Assembly: GCA_021782055.1 (NCBI GenBank)
Contig: JAJXVP010000004.1
Location: 1 to 46,280, forward strand
Source: a bacterium
GTDB taxonomy: Bacteria; Spirochaetota; Spirochaetia; JABEVK01
Direction of reading: 5' to 3'
DNA: 46,280 nt
Both the position numbers and the translations under genes were made by a program. How positions within the stretch are numbered: the stretch's first letter is position 1; each line of letters starts with the position of its first letter. Below, piece by piece: positions 25,568 to 33,859 of the stretch. Under the pieces are notes generated by a model. It had not been told where the DNA came from. It saw only the letters and a program-made list of their open reading frames with translations, and searched no databases.

Positions 25568-26451
25568 GAAGCCTCACTAGGCACGGGCTTTTTGAGCTTC
25601 TGGGCTAAAGGGCCAAGAATGTTTAGGGTTTTGAGTCGCTCAGCCGGAAGGTTGACGGCTTGAAAGAGGCGTTCTGACCTGAGCAGAAAGTCGTAAGCTG
25701 TTTCAAGGCTTCCTAGCTTTTCGGCCAAGAGTCCTAACACACGTAAGTCCTGACCGATGGCGACGCTGTTTTCTTCATCTTTGTCGAAGCGCAGAGCTTT
25801 TTGCAGGTCCTCAAACGCGGTTTGCGTTTGACCTGCTTGCGAGTCGAGCGATCCTATCATAAACCAGTTTGAGGCTTGTGCTTTTTTGTCACCTGTAGCC
25901 GTGTTGAGGGTCAACGCCTGTTGCAAGGCTAGTCGAGCCGCCTCGGGGTGCTGAAGGTTTTGTTCAACCAGTGCCCACGCTTGCCAAAGGCGAGCGCCCT
26001 CCGAAGTCAAAGGAAAAGGTTGTGCCGCTTTTAATAAGCTTTGGGCCCCGGAAGTCTGGTTCTGGGCTAAAAACCATTGAGCGCGCAGAACTAAGTTCTG
26101 CGCCACTAGATCGGGGTTTTTGGCATCTTGGGCAGCCTGTTCCCCTGCCTCGAGAGCCTGCCTCGCTTCTGGATACCTGCCAAGTGCCATGAGCGCCGTG
26201 GCCACCGAGTTATAGGATACGGCAATCCCTTTGGTATAATCCACCGAAGTGTTGACGCTAAGCGCCAGCTGAAACAACTTAAGGGCTTGATCATACCGTC
26301 CTTGGTCGAAATCATTCTGCCCATACGTCAGATAGCCAGCTGCCGAGTTTTTTTGAGTATCCACCCTGTCGGGAAGCGGGGGGGCCGAAGAACAGCTGAA
26401 AAACAGCCATAGGCCCGCAACCGCAAGGACATACTGCTTAGAACTTTTCAT
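25564..26451 (-). CDS. TPR-repeat lipoprotein
   Basis: A 295-residue lipoprotein: lipobox FFSC with Cys20, then about five to six tetratricopeptide-like helical pairs (for example YGQNDFDQGRYDQALKLFQLAL). It probably acts as a periplasmic scaffold for the neighbouring envelope proteins; that role is inferred from context. The start overlaps the MlaD-like gene by 14 bases and the stop overlaps the M23 gene by 4 bases. Confidence 0.82.
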   Translation of the reverse strand: MKSSKQYVLAVAGLWLFFSCSSAPPLPDRVDTQKNSAAGYLTYGQNDFDQGRYDQALKLFQLALSVNTSVDYTKGIAVSYNSVATALMALGRYPEARQALEAGEQAAQDAKNPDLVAQNLVLRAQWFLAQNQTSGAQSLLKAAQPFPLTSEGARLWQAWALVEQNLQHPEAARLALQQALTLNTATGDKKAQASNWFMIGSLDSQAGQTQTAFEDLQKALRFDKDEENSVAIGQDLRVLGLLAEKLGSLETAYDFLLRSERLFQAVNLPAERLKTLNILGPLAQKLKKPVPSEAS

Positions 26452-27463
26452 CCCTTAACCCCGGAGCTTGGAAATGTTGTGGTTTCTGTTCGGGTATGCC
26501 ACCTTTCAGGAGTGGATTGTTGGCTAAACCCGTCATCACATTGTCGGCGTTGTGTAAGGCAGTTCGTGTATCTTCCAAAACCCCTGTAATTTGCGGTGTG
26601 GACTGATTCACATAACTGGCTACACCTTGTACCTGGCTCATAGTCTGACTAATTTGCGACAAGATTGTAGTTACTTGGTTATAGAGCTGGTTATTGTCAT
26701 TCAGCATGGTCGCGATACTTCCCTTGGGGTCAAGAAGTTTGGGGATAAGACCCTTGGGGTCGCGTAGTTGTGACGAAAGCTTGGCAAGGTCACCGGTAAT
26801 AGCCGTGAGATTGGGAACCAACCCCTGGGAACTTTCTGCCAAAAGACGGTTGAGATCTCGCACCGTCAGATTGATCCCCTCTAACAAAGTGGCCAATTGG
26901 TTGCTCGAGGTACCCTCGACAGCGGAATTGACATCTCCTAAAAGCTGGTTAATGTTGCCAAGAGTGGTCTGAACCTGCGCGAGGATGGCACCAAGCTGAT
27001 CATTGCTGGTAGGTTGATCGACGAGGCCTTGCGCCAGGAGATTTTTTCCTAAAATGGTATCTGTCGAAGGGATAAACGAGCCGTTTTCCATGGGCGGTAA
27101 AAGATTACGACCGGGAAGGAGGTTTAACCCGCCACCTATTCCAAAGGTGCCTTTATCTAACTCAAGTACAGAATTGGGTTTAATTTTGTCATAATAGTCT
27201 GAGTAAATTTGGATCACGACATTAACCCGGTTGTTGCTGTTCAAATCAACAGCACTAACTTTCCCGATTTCAAAGCCACGGAGATGGATCGGCATACCAG
27301 GGGTAAGGCCATCCGCGGTTTCAAAGCGACTGGTAAAATGGTAGCCCCGATCAAACCAGCGCTGATTGAGCCCCATAAGGATTATTACCCCCACCAGAAT
27401 CGCCACGGCGAGTAATAAGAAAAAGCCCACAACCTGCTGGGCAAAGCGGATTCGGAACCTCAT
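26438..27463 (-). CDS. MlaD-like MCE-domain protein
   Basis: Periplasmic subunit of an Mla-type phospholipid transporter. One N-terminal membrane helix (12-33), an MCE domain at about 40-120 with the VRLRGFEIGKV-like pattern (here IHLRGFEIGKV), and a long Gln/Asn/Leu-rich helical tail to residue 341, which in homologues helps build the lipid channel. It is separated from the ATPase gene by 46 bases, the only sizeable gap in the operon, and overlaps the TPR lipoprotein by 14 bases. Confidence 0.88.
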   Translation of the reverse strand: MRFRIRFAQQVVGFFLLLAVAILVGVIILMGLNQRWFDRGYHFTSRFETADGLTPGMPIHLRGFEIGKVSAVDLNSNNRVNVVIQIYSDYYDKIKPNSVLELDKGTFGIGGGLNLLPGRNLLPPMENGSFIPSTDTILGKNLLAQGLVDQPTSNDQLGAILAQVQTTLGNINQLLGDVNSAVEGTSSNQLATLLEGINLTVRDLNRLLAESSQGLVPNLTAITGDLAKLSSQLRDPKGLIPKLLDPKGSIATMLNDNNQLYNQVTTILSQISQTMSQVQGVASYVNQSTPQITGVLEDTRTALHNADNVMTGLANNPLLKGGIPEQKPQHFQAPGLRDEKF

Positions 27464-27509
27464 GCTGACACTTTCGGCAACTTCTTGCCCCTGGTCAAGT
27501 CGCTCATGC

Positions 27510-28310
27510 TTATGGTTGCCCCTCTGACAATAAACCGAGGATATCCTGCGAAAAGGTGGCGGCTTGGCTAAGAACTGACGTTAAAATTTCGATGACACGG
27601 GAGTCTTGCGACTGAACAACTTCATGTATAGGGCCAAACGCCAAGATTTGACCATCCCGCATGATGGCCAGGTCATCAGCGACTCTGGCCGTAACACTCG
27701 GGTCTTGAGTTACAAGAATGACAGTTTTTCCCTGGCGCCGAAAATCTTCGATAAAAGCTAAAAGTCTTTCTTTGAGCTGATTATCTAATCCCGCAGTGGG
27801 GTCATCCAAAAACAGGGTTTCAGGGTCATTAACAATGGCTCGAGCGAACGATACTAACTTTTGTTCCCCAAGGGAGAGGTGTGAAGGCCGATCATCCCAG
27901 ACTTCCCTAAGCCCAACCTGCCTGGCGGCTTCTCGTACGCGGTCTTCTATTTGAGCGCGTGAGAATTGTGGGTTATGAAATTGTAAGGGCAGTTCGATGT
28001 TCTGCCTAATGGTTTTGTTTGCCCAAAGGGCCGCATTTTGAAAGACAAACCCTGTTTTTGCCCGCACCGCAATGGTTTGCTCTTCATTTCTTGCTTCCCA
28101 CGACTTTTGATCAAAGATGACGCTCCCTGACTGGGGTAAAATTAGTCCCGCGGCAATTTTGAGAATCGTGGATTTGCCACAACCGGCAGGGCCCATCAAA
28201 ACGGTACAGCGATCTTTGGCCAAACTCAGGTTCAAGTTTTCGAACAAGAGAACTTGCCCCGTGTGGAACGTGACTTCGCGCAATTCAGCGCAGGCAGAAG
28301 AGGAGTTCAT
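27510..28310 (-). CDS. MlaF-like ABC transporter ATPase
   Basis: Cytoplasmic ATPase of the Mla-type transporter. Walker A GPAGCGKST (about 40-48), Q-loop after the VFQNAALW segment, signature LSLGEQK, Walker B LFLDDPTAGLD. Two catalytic positions are unusual. The residue after the Walker B Asp is Asp instead of Glu (LDDP in place of LDEP), and the switch histidine is Gln (VTQDP in place of VTHD). ATP hydrolysis may therefore be slow. The gene overlaps the permease stop by 4 bases. Confidence 0.9.
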   Translation of the reverse strand: MNSSSACAELREVTFHTGQVLLFENLNLSLAKDRCTVLMGPAGCGKSTILKIAAGLILPQSGSVIFDQKSWEARNEEQTIAVRAKTGFVFQNAALWANKTIRQNIELPLQFHNPQFSRAQIEDRVREAARQVGLREVWDDRPSHLSLGEQKLVSFARAIVNDPETLFLDDPTAGLDNQLKERLLAFIEDFRRQGKTVILVTQDPSVTARVADDLAIMRDGQILAFGPIHEVVQSQDSRVIEILTSVLSQAATFSQDILGLLSEGQP

Positions 28311-29119
28311 CCTGCGAACGCCAAGGTCAAAAGAATATTCACCACGATCAATAGTCCAAAACCTTGTCCAACAGCCCGAATCACAATAACAGGTATTTCT
28401 GTTGTGGATTGTTGGGCACGAAACCCGTTCAAGCTCGACACTAACGAGATGACGATACCAAAAATCAGACTTTTGACTACACTGAGAGACACAGCATTTG
28501 GCGTCAGCTGAGCCATCAGCTGAGAAAAATATTCGCTAGCGGGTATCGGGTGAATAAATTGAGCGACTAAATAGCTGGCGGCTAGACCGCTAACGTTAAA
28601 GTAGAGGTTAAGCGCGATCATGGATAAGGTGACGCCTAAAAAGCGGGGAACGACTAAATACGAAATGGGATTGATCCCGACGGCGAGGTAGGCTTCAATC
28701 TCGTGCGTTACGACCATCGACGAAAGTTCAGTCGCTATGGCTACACCCGAGCGTGCCATCACAATGAAAGCTGTCAAAAGGGGGCCGAGTTCTCGTGTGA
28801 TCACGGTAATGAGAATCGTATAGACTAAGTTGGTCGAGACTGCTGTAGGAATTTGATTGCCATAAAAGATGATGACTGTGCCCAGAGAAACCGCAATCAA
28901 CGTTATAATGAAGAGCGCATTGACCCCCGTAAAGAGAATCTGCATAACCAAAACCTGAGTGCCAACTTTGGATCGTGAGCGAAAGTGAAACGTCTCTAAG
29001 AGAACATTCCAAAAAAATCCAAAAGCGTAAAACAGGTTAGCGGTGAGCTCAAAAGCGGCGCTTCCCCAGCGAGCTAAAAAATTGGGATGCTCTTCACCAG
29101 AGGTGAGGCTCATCGACAA
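28307..29119 (-). CDS. MlaE-like ABC transporter permease
   Basis: Inner-membrane permease of the Mla lipid transport system, 270 residues with five to six hydrophobic segments. The RELGPLLTAFIVMARSG motif and the EIEAYLAVGINPISYLVVPR motif are characteristic of MlaE (the coupling region contacting MlaF). It overlaps the PHP gene by about 10 bases and the ATPase by 4. Confidence 0.92.
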   Translation of the reverse strand: MSMSLTSGEEHPNFLARWGSAAFELTANLFYAFGFFWNVLLETFHFRSRSKVGTQVLVMQILFTGVNALFIITLIAVSLGTVIIFYGNQIPTAVSTNLVYTILITVITRELGPLLTAFIVMARSGVAIATELSSMVVTHEIEAYLAVGINPISYLVVPRFLGVTLSMIALNLYFNVSGLAASYLVAQFIHPIPASEYFSQLMAQLTPNAVSLSVVKSLIFGIVISLVSSLNGFRAQQSTTEIPVIVIRAVGQGFGLLIVVNILLTLAFAG

Positions 29120-29955
29120 ACACCCTCCGAAACAGAAAAAAGCTCTTCATAAAAACGGCACGAAATGGGCTGACGCCCTGCAGTTTGTCCTAAAATTCGA
29201 TCCGGCCGATTTTCGCCATGAAAATCCGACCCAGCGGAAACTTTGAGGTCTAACGATCTTGCTAGCGCTTCAAGCCGCAAGCAAGCAGCTGTTGTGGCCG
29301 AAGGATGCCATGCTTCAAGCCCATCCAACCCTAGGGCTTTCCAACCCGCCAATTGATCTTTCAAGGCTTCCCACGATAACCCCAGCGAAAAAGGGTGGGC
29401 TACAATCGCCACCCCGCCGGCCTGATGAATGAGATTTACCGCTTGGCTAAGTTCCAGGCCTGCCTTGGGTTCCCAAAAGAGTTTGCCCCGCCCCAAAAAG
29501 TGCGTAAAGGCCTCTTGTATGGTTTTGACTTTGCCTCGGGCTACTAACCAGCGGGCAAAGTGAGGCCTGCCGACAACACCGCCGTCGGCAAGTTCGACAA
29601 TGTCCTCAAAATGCCCCCGCATACCGGCTTGTTGCATTTTTAAAAAGATTTTTCGGTTTCTGTCTTCTCGAAGCCCTTGGAGCACCGTCACCGCTTCTTG
29701 AAATTTTCCGCCCCAGTCTTGCAACCCTAAGCCCAGGAGGTGAAATTCTCCAGTGTGCTGAACTTCCCACTCGATGCCTGGAACGAAAGTTATTCCTGCC
29801 GTTCGACAAGCGTTTTGGGCTTCTTCCAAGCCAGCCGTGGTGTCATGATCTGTAAGAGCCAAAACCGACAGCCCACGACGGAGGGCTAGCTCCACCAGTT
29901 TAGCGGGAGTTAACCGGCCGTCTGACGCTGTGGAGTGGGAATGAAGATCAATCAT
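29110..29955 (-). CDS. PHP-domain phosphoesterase
   Basis: A metal-dependent phosphoesterase resembling RnaAM/YciV and nucleoside bisphosphate phosphatases. Metal ligands are visible in DLHSHSTASDG, LTDHDT, GIEWE, GRPHFA, AHP and GSDFHG. I chose the ATG at 29955 (MIDLHSHS); a TTG one codon upstream at 29958 is also open. First gene of the leftward operon that continues with the Mla genes. No clear ribosome site is seen, and a weak TAGACT -10-like hexamer ends 7 bases before the ATG. The link between a nucleotide phosphatase and lipid transport is positional only. Confidence 0.88.
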   Translation of the reverse strand: MIDLHSHSTASDGRLTPAKLVELALRRGLSVLALTDHDTTAGLEEAQNACRTAGITFVPGIEWEVQHTGEFHLLGLGLQDWGGKFQEAVTVLQGLREDRNRKIFLKMQQAGMRGHFEDIVELADGGVVGRPHFARWLVARGKVKTIQEAFTHFLGRGKLFWEPKAGLELSQAVNLIHQAGGVAIVAHPFSLGLSWEALKDQLAGWKALGLDGLEAWHPSATTAACLRLEALARSLDLKVSAGSDFHGENRPDRILGQTAGRQPISCRFYEELFSVSEGVCR

Positions 29956-29985
29956 CAAAATTAGTCTAAAGAATTTTCTGCTGTG

Positions 29986-30014
29986 TTGACAGGGGGGTTA
30001 CACCGAATTATTCT
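29986..30014 (+). promoter_or_regulatory. Sigma70-like promoter for the CNB-TPR gene
   Basis: TTGACA (29986-29991), a 17-base spacer, TATTCT (30009-30014). Predicted start near 30021, which places the GTG at 30049 with TAGGAGGT upstream as the real start. Confidence 0.65.
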
Positions 30015-30048
30015 AAATTGTGTCATCCTTTGTCCTGTAGGAGGTTGT

Positions 30049-31053
30049 GTGCCTAAGGCAACGCAGTTTAAAGCCAATTCGGTCATCTACTTTCAGGGCG
30101 ATTTGGGCGACAAAATCTTTATCCTCAAAGCTGGTAAGGTTCTCTTGCGGAGCCAGGATATTGAGACCGGTGAAGAAATTAAAGAACTCATCGCTACCGG
30201 AGAATTTTTTGGTGTCAAGTCAGCCTTGGGTAAGTACCCGAGGGATGAAACAGCCCTAGTGCTTGCCGATGCCGAAGTGCTGTTGTTTAACGTTCCCGAA
30301 TTTGAACAACTTGTTCTATCGAACACCCGCATCATTATGAAAATGCTTAAGGTTTTTTCAAACCAATTGAGGCATATTCACGGAAAGGTTCAAAATCTTA
30401 TTTCGAATTCCGAGCAAGCCGATCCCGAAACAGGGTTGTACTCAATCGGTGAGTACTACTTTAACAACCGGCAATATAAACAAGCAGTCTACGCATTTTC
30501 ACGGTATTTGACGTATTATCCCTCTGGGCGTTTTGCCTCCAATGCGGCAAGTCATCTTGAGCAAGCAGAAGGTGGAGTGGCAAAAACTGATTCTACTGCC
30601 CTTTTTGCCGCAGCCGGTTCCTCCACTGCTGGGGTGAGAACGGCCCCCACTGGGGCTGGTGACTTACAGGCCGCTAAAGGCTTTTTTGAAGCGGTAAGCT
30701 TGGCAAATCAAGAAAAATACGCTGACGCCTTGAAAATTTTTCAGCGTTTGGTCGCGTCCAACGCTGACCCTGAGCATAGTGCTAAGGCCGAATTCGAAGT
30801 AGGGCGTTGCTTGGTGATGACCTCTCGTTATGATGAGGCAATTCGCCATTTAACAGCGGTGATTCAAAAATACCCCAAGCATCCGGATTTAAAAGATGCT
30901 TTATACTTCATTGGGCGGTCCTACCAAGGAAAAAATGATCTTACTTGGGCCAGAAATTTCTACCAAAAGATTCTCGGTTTGGCAGGCGAAGACGAGCCGG
31001 TAGCTGTAAAGACCCGCCGAGCTCTGCGAGAATTGGAAGGGACTCCATCGTGA
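30049..31053 (+). CDS. Cyclic-nucleotide-binding-fold protein with TPR repeats
   Basis: A 334-residue protein. Residues 1-110 form a cyclic-nucleotide-binding beta-barrel fold (YFQGDLGDKIFILKAG to LIATGEFFG), 130-175 and 205-330 carry TPR-like repeats, and a Ser/Ala-rich linker joins them. The phosphate-binding cassette is altered: the Glu that anchors the ribose is Val56 (FFGVKSALG), while Arg65 is kept, so ligand binding is doubtful. No helix-turn-helix is present. I chose GTG 30049 because it has a perfect TAGGAGGT site and lies downstream of the promoter; earlier in-frame starts lie inside the promoter. The stop overlaps the next gene as GTGA. Confidence 0.8.
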   Translation: MPKATQFKANSVIYFQGDLGDKIFILKAGKVLLRSQDIETGEEIKELIATGEFFGVKSALGKYPRDETALVLADAEVLLFNVPEFEQLVLSNTRIIMKMLKVFSNQLRHIHGKVQNLISNSEQADPETGLYSIGEYYFNNRQYKQAVYAFSRYLTYYPSGRFASNAASHLEQAEGGVAKTDSTALFAAAGSSTAGVRTAPTGAGDLQAAKGFFEAVSLANQEKYADALKIFQRLVASNADPEHSAKAEFEVGRCLVMTSRYDEAIRHLTAVIQKYPKHPDLKDALYFIGRSYQGKNDLTWARNFYQKILGLAGEDEPVAVKTRRALRELEGTPS

Positions 31054-31694
31054 CTTTGGACCTATCACTCTTTAACCGTTTTGCTGTGACCAAAAGGGCT
31101 GGCGAAATAATTTTTTGCGAGTTTGAACCGGGCGATGCCTTTTATCTCATTCAAAGTGGAAAAGTCAAAATTGTGAAAATTCTGGGGGACATTGAGAAAA
31201 CCATCGATATCCTTCAACCAGGTGAGTTTTTTGGAGAAATGGCGCTCTTGGAAGAGGCTCCTCGAAGTGCTTCGGTCATCGCTATGACGGACGTCAAGCT
31301 CCTTGAGTTTAATAAAGCCAACTTTGAAATTCTCATGCAAGGTAATCCTCAGATAGTGTTGAACTTACTAAAGCTTTTTTCTAAAAGAATTTATGATCAG
31401 AAACGACGCTTTTTAATTTTAAAGCTTGATGACCTTCAGGCTCGGGTAGCTGACGTCTTTCTCATGCTCGATGAGACCAGCGGCAAAACGGCAGACCCTA
31501 TGGACAATCAAAGGGTATTTCCCAACTCGGTTGAAGACATAGCCCATTGGGCTGGCTTAAGCGTTCAAAAGGTCAGTGAAGTTCTTAAACAATTTGCCAA
31601 TCAACGCCGCGTTGAAGTCCAGCAAGGCAAAATTATTGTCCGCAACATTATGGATTTTACACGCTTTGTGAATTCAAAGCGCCAAAAATCCTAA
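31050..31694 (+). CDS. Crp/Fnr-family transcription regulator
   Basis: A 214-residue regulator starting at GTG 31050, which overlaps the previous stop (GTGA) and has GGAAGGGA upstream. Residues 1-115 are a cyclic-nucleotide-binding domain with an intact phosphate-binding cassette: Glu63 and Arg72 in FGEMALLEEAPRSASV. A dimer helix follows, then a winged helix-turn-helix at about 155-205 (SVEDIAHWAGLSVQKVSEVL). This is the Crp architecture, so cAMP or another cyclic nucleotide is a possible ligand. Its target genes are unknown. Coupling to an upstream CNB protein without HTH suggests a two-protein unit. Confidence 0.88.
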   Translation: MTLDLSLFNRFAVTKRAGEIIFCEFEPGDAFYLIQSGKVKIVKILGDIEKTIDILQPGEFFGEMALLEEAPRSASVIAMTDVKLLEFNKANFEILMQGNPQIVLNLLKLFSKRIYDQKRRFLILKLDDLQARVADVFLMLDETSGKTADPMDNQRVFPNSVEDIAHWAGLSVQKVSEVLKQFANQRRVEVQQGKIIVRNIMDFTRFVNSKRQKS

Positions 31695-31727
31695 GAGAGC
31701 TCTGTCTTAGCGTTAAGGAGGGGACGT

Positions 31728-32681
31728 ATGCAATATCGAAAATTAGGACGAACAGGCCTGGTCGTGAGTGAAATCGCTTACGGCAGTTGGCTGACCTTCG
31801 GGAACCAAGTGGAACTCGATTCTGCCAAGAAGATTATTCAAAAGGCCTTTGACCTGGGCATCAATTACATTGACACTGCTGACGTTTACAACCGGGGCGA
31901 GGCTGAGAATCTGCTAGGACAAATTCTTCCTGGCAAGAGGCGTTCGGAATATATCGTGGCGACCAAGGGCTTCTGGCCGATGTCCGATAGTGTTAATGAT
32001 CGTGGACTGTCTCGAAAACACATCTTTGATACCGTCAACGCTAGCCTAGAGCGCTTGAAGCTCAACTATGTCGATTTGTGGTACTGCCATCGTTACGATA
32101 ACGAAACACCTTTGAGCGAGACCTTAGAGGCTATTGAAGACTTAATTCGACAGGGAAAGATTTTGTATTGGGGTACTAGTGAGTGGGAGGCCGATCAAAT
32201 TGCTGAGGCCTGGGCGTTATGCGAGGCTAAAGGCTGGCATAAACCTGTTGTTAACCAACCGTATTATTCTCTTTTGGGAAGAAAAATCGAGCAAAGAATT
32301 CTACCCACCTGTCAGCGTTTGGGGATGGGAACAGCATCGTTTTCGCCGTTGGCGCAGGGAATTCTTACGGGAAAGTACTCTGGTGGCGTGATTCCCGCCG
32401 GAAGCCGGGGAGCGGATTCGCGGTTGAATGGGTTTATGAAGGATAACTTGACCAATCATCGGGTCTTAGAACGGGTGGACCATCTTGCCGTTCTCGCTCA
32501 AAAGAATGGGGTCACTGTGGCTCAGCTAGCGATTGCCGCCCTTTTGCATACCCCTGGATTGTCAAGCGTCATTGCGGGGGCCAGTTCCGTTGCGCAACTC
32601 GAAGAAAATGCTAAGGCCAGCGGCATGAAATTGTCGGCTCAGGATCTCAAAAAGATCGATAAACTTTTTCCCATCAGCTAG
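31728..32681 (+). CDS. Aldo/keto reductase, Kv-beta-like
   Basis: NADPH-dependent oxidoreductase with a TIM-barrel fold, 317 residues. The catalytic tetrad is visible: Asp and Tyr in DTADVYNRGEAE, Lys in VATKGFW and His in WYCHRYD. The overall pattern (RKLGRTGLVVSEI, GTSEWEADQI, SSVIAGASSVAQLEEN) fits the potassium-channel beta-subunit/YghZ-like group. A strong ribosome site AAGGAGGGG precedes the ATG. It lies 33 bases after the Crp-like gene, so it may be part of that operon or its target. Substrate unknown. Confidence 0.92.
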   Translation: MQYRKLGRTGLVVSEIAYGSWLTFGNQVELDSAKKIIQKAFDLGINYIDTADVYNRGEAENLLGQILPGKRRSEYIVATKGFWPMSDSVNDRGLSRKHIFDTVNASLERLKLNYVDLWYCHRYDNETPLSETLEAIEDLIRQGKILYWGTSEWEADQIAEAWALCEAKGWHKPVVNQPYYSLLGRKIEQRILPTCQRLGMGTASFSPLAQGILTGKYSGGVIPAGSRGADSRLNGFMKDNLTNHRVLERVDHLAVLAQKNGVTVAQLAIAALLHTPGLSSVIAGASSVAQLEENAKASGMKLSAQDLKKIDKLFPIS

Positions 32682-32729
32682 CCTCTGATTTCGACCTTAG
32701 CTAGGACGATTGTTGAAAGTCTGCGCCCC

Positions 32730-33839
32730 TCAAGGCAAATTCGCTAAGAGGGGTGTGGTAAGTTTGGTGTAGGCCTCTGAGGCCTTACCAGCCGCCTCAA
32801 AATGCTGTTTTGCTAAAGACCATTTTTGTTGTTGGTACAGTACCAGGCCTATAGCGTAGTCTAAAAGGCCCGGGGGGGCGTCCTTCCAGGCCTTTTGTGC
32901 TTGAAGGTAAAAACTCTCTGCTTCGGGGTATACCTTTCTCTCGTAAGCCGCTAAACCTGCCAAGTACAGGGTGTTGCCGTCTTTTTCTAGTTGTAGGGCC
33001 TGAGCCAGGAAAGGCTCTGCTGTTTTTCCATCGCCTGCTTTAAGTGCCTTTTCAGCTTCTTGCAAAAGGGTTGTTCGTCCGGGGTGGGCCTTCCACCACG
33101 TCCAACAATCTTGAGACAGCTGAGTGAGCATCTGGGGGGGGAGAACGGCAGTTAAGGGGGTAGGGTGCGGCGAAGTTAAGTTAGCCAGATACGCTCCAAA
33201 AGCACGGGCGTAAGTAGGGTTTGGTGTATTCATCAAAAAGGTTACCAACCCCCAAGCGGATAATTTTTCGGCATCAGTCAGCGTTGGTTTTGAAAGAAAA
33301 GCCAACGTCGGTTGGGTTTCCCATTGTTTTAACAACTCATCGGCAAAAATACGGTTTTGGCCAAATTGCCAAGCGGGGCTCTTCCCGGAGATATCCCAAA
33401 AGTAACGGGCTAAACCTTCTTCTAACCAAGCAGGAGCTTTAGGAACGGCCAACCAAAACCATGACAAAAAGGTTTGAAAGGCCCAAGCAGATTCGTCTCC
33501 CGGTTGGGCCACCCCTAAGAGCATGGTTTTTTTATCTGAGAACTTCAAAGCTAACGGTGGCGAGGGTGTTTTTCCGATCAACGGCAAGACCGAAGCCTCG
33601 TACGCCTTTACAGTGGGAAAAAGCTCGACTGAGACTTTGACCGCAGACGAAGAAATCTGTAGAACTTGGGAATATTGGGATACCAAACCCTCGAGAAATT
33701 GGGCTTCTTGCTCTGTTCCAGCTTTTCCGGCAAAGGAAGTGATTTGAAAATGAGCAGACTGTTCGGTTACGGCCTTAGGCTCTGCCGAGAGGGTTGAAAT
33801 TATGCCACTTGAAAACAGCAGGAAGGTCCATAACCGCAT
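32730..33839 (-). CDS. Secreted TPR protein with degenerate peptidase-MA-like region
   Basis: A 369-residue exported protein with a signal peptide (1-19). Residues about 25-240 resemble the peptidase MA/gluzincin fold, including the diagnostic PAWLEEGLARYF motif. However, the helix that should carry HExxH reads WAFQTFLSWFWL and has neither histidine nor glutamate, so it should be inactive. Residues 270-369 are TPR-like. The ribosome site TAGGAGA precedes the ATG. The gene lies 20 bases after the P-loop/Asp23-like gene, probably in the same operon. Function is unknown; a binding or scaffold role is inference. Confidence 0.7.
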   Translation of the reverse strand: MRLWTFLLFSSGIISTLSAEPKAVTEQSAHFQITSFAGKAGTEQEAQFLEGLVSQYSQVLQISSSAVKVSVELFPTVKAYEASVLPLIGKTPSPPLALKFSDKKTMLLGVAQPGDESAWAFQTFLSWFWLAVPKAPAWLEEGLARYFWDISGKSPAWQFGQNRIFADELLKQWETQPTLAFLSKPTLTDAEKLSAWGLVTFLMNTPNPTYARAFGAYLANLTSPHPTPLTAVLPPQMLTQLSQDCWTWWKAHPGRTTLLQEAEKALKAGDGKTAEPFLAQALQLEKDGNTLYLAGLAAYERKVYPEAESFYLQAQKAWKDAPPGLLDYAIGLVLYQQQKWSLAKQHFEAAGKASEAYTKLTTPLLANLP

Positions 33840-33859
33840 GAGGTTTCTCCTAATCGGGC

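Noticed and set aside
29983..30048. Upstream start for the CNB-TPR gene
   Set aside because: It lies inside the TTGACA/TATTCT promoter; GTG 30049 has a perfect ribosome site.
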